Below are positions 62,758 to 64,000 of a stretch of 64,000 nt of DNA, piece after piece; the stretch's first letter is position 1, and every line of letters begins with the position of its first letter. Under the pieces are notes generated by a model. It saw nothing but the letters and a program-made list of their open reading frames with translations, did not search any database and was not told the origin of the DNA. The position numbers and the translations under genes were made by a program. Origin of the DNA: Dyadobacter sp. 3J3 (lineage in GTDB: Bacteria; Bacteroidota; Bacteroidia; Cytophagales; Spirosomataceae); the NCBI RefSeq assembly GCF_009801115.1, contig NZ_VTOL01000024.1, positions 1-64,000 of the forward strand, in the 5' to 3' direction.

Positions 62758-63606
62758 CTAATTTTTTATTAGATCTCTATATCCTATCAGTTGAATCCCT
62801 TTTTCCTTAATTGCCGCTTTCACCTTTTCATTCGTAAAAAGATCCGTAACACCTTGCCGGTCTTCTGCTACATTTTCGTAGCCAATGTGTGATATGGCTT
62901 TAAGCTCTGCATCGTTCAAACCGGGATGATCTACAAAAAGATAGGTTTTCCCTGATTCCAGTTTGTCAAGCATGGAAAGAAAGCTTTTTATCTTTTCTTC
63001 GGAAGTTTTGTGGGGACCGTCATAACTGGTACTTTTATCAATTTTCGGTTCAGGATCAACCGGGATTTTATATTCTTTTGCAAGCTTTCTTGTTAATGCT
63101 TTTACTTCTTCGGTAATGCCTGTACAACCCATATGCGACGATAAATGACTGATTCGCGGCAATTTTTTCAAAGCCATTTCAATCTGTGCCCGGAATTCTT
63201 TTTCGATATCGGCAAGCTGCCAGTTATTTTCGATAATGGATCGTTTCGGATAATTTTTATTGGGATAAATCATTGGAAGAAAATAACCGTCTTCGTCTTT
63301 TAAGCTGGCACAATCTGTTAGTGGCCGCCATTTCACATTATCCCATTCGCTTGTAATCGCTAAATGAATGCCTACATCTGCTCCTGGATTCTCTTTCAGC
63401 ATTTTGACAGCTTCCGGAAACCACGGTGAGGGCACAATTATCTCAATGGAAGTCTGAATTCCTTCTTTATAGCATTTTATCAAAGCCAGATTGCCAGAAT
63501 GAGAATAACCCATGTCGTCACCTCTGACAATCAATTTGGCACCTTTTTGTGCGTAAGAAGATGAAATTGTAAGAAAAATTAAAAAGGTTGAAAGGAATTT
63601 TTTCAT
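62758..63606 (-). CDS. YdjC/ChbG-like carbohydrate deacetylase, secreted
   Basis: A 282-residue exported enzyme with signal peptide (MKKFLSTFLIFLTISSSYAQ). Metal motif Asp-Asp in VRGDDMGYSHSG, His in GIHLAI and the SHLSSHMGC segment fit the YdjC/ChbG family, which deacetylates chito-oligosaccharides. The ATG at 63606 is preferred over 63639 because it begins the signal peptide. Confidence 0.85.
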   Translation of the reverse strand: MKKFLSTFLIFLTISSSYAQKGAKLIVRGDDMGYSHSGNLALIKCYKEGIQTSIEIIVPSPWFPEAVKMLKENPGADVGIHLAITSEWDNVKWRPLTDCASLKDEDGYFLPMIYPNKNYPKRSIIENNWQLADIEKEFRAQIEMALKKLPRISHLSSHMGCTGITEEVKALTRKLAKEYKIPVDPEPKIDKSTSYDGPHKTSEEKIKSFLSMLDKLESGKTYLFVDHPGLNDAELKAISHIGYENVAEDRQGVTDLFTNEKVKAAIKEKGIQLIGYRDLIKN

Positions 63607-63801
63607 TGGGAATAAGATCGATTGGTATTTGTAAATCAAGAAGTTTTGGACTGATTAGTAAAGTAATAAGCTGCTGAATTCTATGCCCGCTATATGAAAA
63701 TATTTCTAAGCATTCTTTCAGATCGGGTGAAATGCCTTACGGGGATAGCAGGCATTCACGCTCAAATTTCTACTTTTACTTTTCGATCAAAAAAACAATT
63801 C

Positions 63802-64000
63802 ATGGATATAAAAGTGATAGCCTTCGATGCCGACGATACTTTGTGGGTAAATGAGCCTTATTTCAGAAAAACAGAAGAGCAATTTTGTGAGTTATTAAGC
63901 GAATATCTCGAACGTCATGCACTGGAAAGGGAATTATTCAAAACGGAAATCGACAATTTGCCTCTTTATGGATATGGCGTAAAGGGTTTCATGCTTTCCA
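63802..64000 (+). CDS. HAD-family hydrolase, truncated by the window edge
   Basis: The first 66 codons read MDIKVIAFDADDTLWVNEPY and onward; DADDT is the nucleophile motif of haloacid dehalogenase-like phosphatases. The rest lies beyond the window. The ATG follows an AT-rich region without a clear -7 box. Confidence 0.8.
   Translation, partial: MDIKVIAFDADDTLWVNEPYFRKTEEQFCELLSEYLERHALERELFKTEIDNLPLYGYGVKGFMLS

Noticed and set aside
1..64000. CRISPR array, tRNA, rRNA or riboswitch
   Set aside because: No regularly spaced repeats, tRNA-like cloverleaf or known aptamer core was seen by eye on either strand. Covariance-model searches would be needed to exclude weak RNA elements.

Overview
The window looks like chromosome from a Bacteroidota bacterium, most likely Cytophagales. 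The genus is a guess (Dyadobacter-like) that I cannot test here. Supporting signs are a metalloprotease with a C-terminal type IX secretion sorting domain, a TonB-type receptor with an N-terminal carboxypeptidase-regulatory-like domain, promoters whose -7 element resembles TAnnTTTG, weak ribosome binding sites, and many SusCD-era style secreted hydrolases. No rRNA, tRNA or CRISPR array was found.

Region 1 (about 0.3-18.2 kb) is a serial expansion of small redox modules. Each module is an NAD(P)-dependent oxidoreductase (two SDRs, two NmrA-like proteins, one aldo/keto reductase, one zinc-less MDR), usually followed immediately by its own AraC-type regulator. There are five paralogous AraC genes of 302-306 residues. 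All six oxidoreductase genes share one upstream layout: two 16-bp direct repeats 21 bp apart, with the nearer repeat starting 37 bp before an nACnTTTG-type -7 element. A decayed aldo/keto reductase remnant lies in the same array. An exo/endonuclease-phosphatase family membrane protein, an amidohydrolase and a DUF808 protein interrupt the array at 12-15.5 kb.

Region 2 (18.3-22.5 kb) holds a large membrane protein gene broken by one nonsense codon, a lipoprotein, an SGNH hydrolase and an IS200/RAYT-like transposase flanked by 46-bp inverted palindromic repeats.

Region 3 (22.5-32.5 kb) is a defence island. It has a type I restriction-modification system (hsdM, hsdS, hsdR) with foreign-looking genes between hsdS and hsdR, including a frameshifted nucleotidyltransferase with its small partner. 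An Mrr-like nuclease, hipB with only a 32-codon stub of hipA, and a possible uracil-DNA-glycosylase-fold protein follow.

Region 4 (32.6-36.4 kb) carries an AlkC-like DNA glycosylase, a PhoD-like phosphatase and a Cys-rich SH3 protein.

Region 5 (36.6-48.9 kb) is the most intriguing part. It is a tight seven-gene operon with a VWA-like lipoprotein, a small membrane protein, a tubulin/FtsZ-like GTPase, a 1191-residue protein with an actin/Hsp70-like ATPase domain (SrfB-like), two or three membrane-anchored coiled-coil/helical proteins and an outer-membrane barrel protein with a periplasmic helical domain. The layout suggests an envelope-spanning, nucleotide-driven assembly of unknown purpose.

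Region 6 (49.0-64 kb) has secreted and envelope proteins: an M43 protease, cyanophycinase-like peptidase, LolA-like protein, TonB-type receptor, a four-gene run (PLP trans-sulfuration enzyme, class-A-like serine hydrolase, class-C-like serine hydrolase, S9 peptidase), a 210-bp nested palindrome, a double-CHRD lipoprotein, a YdjC/ChbG-like deacetylase and the start of a HAD hydrolase cut by the window edge.
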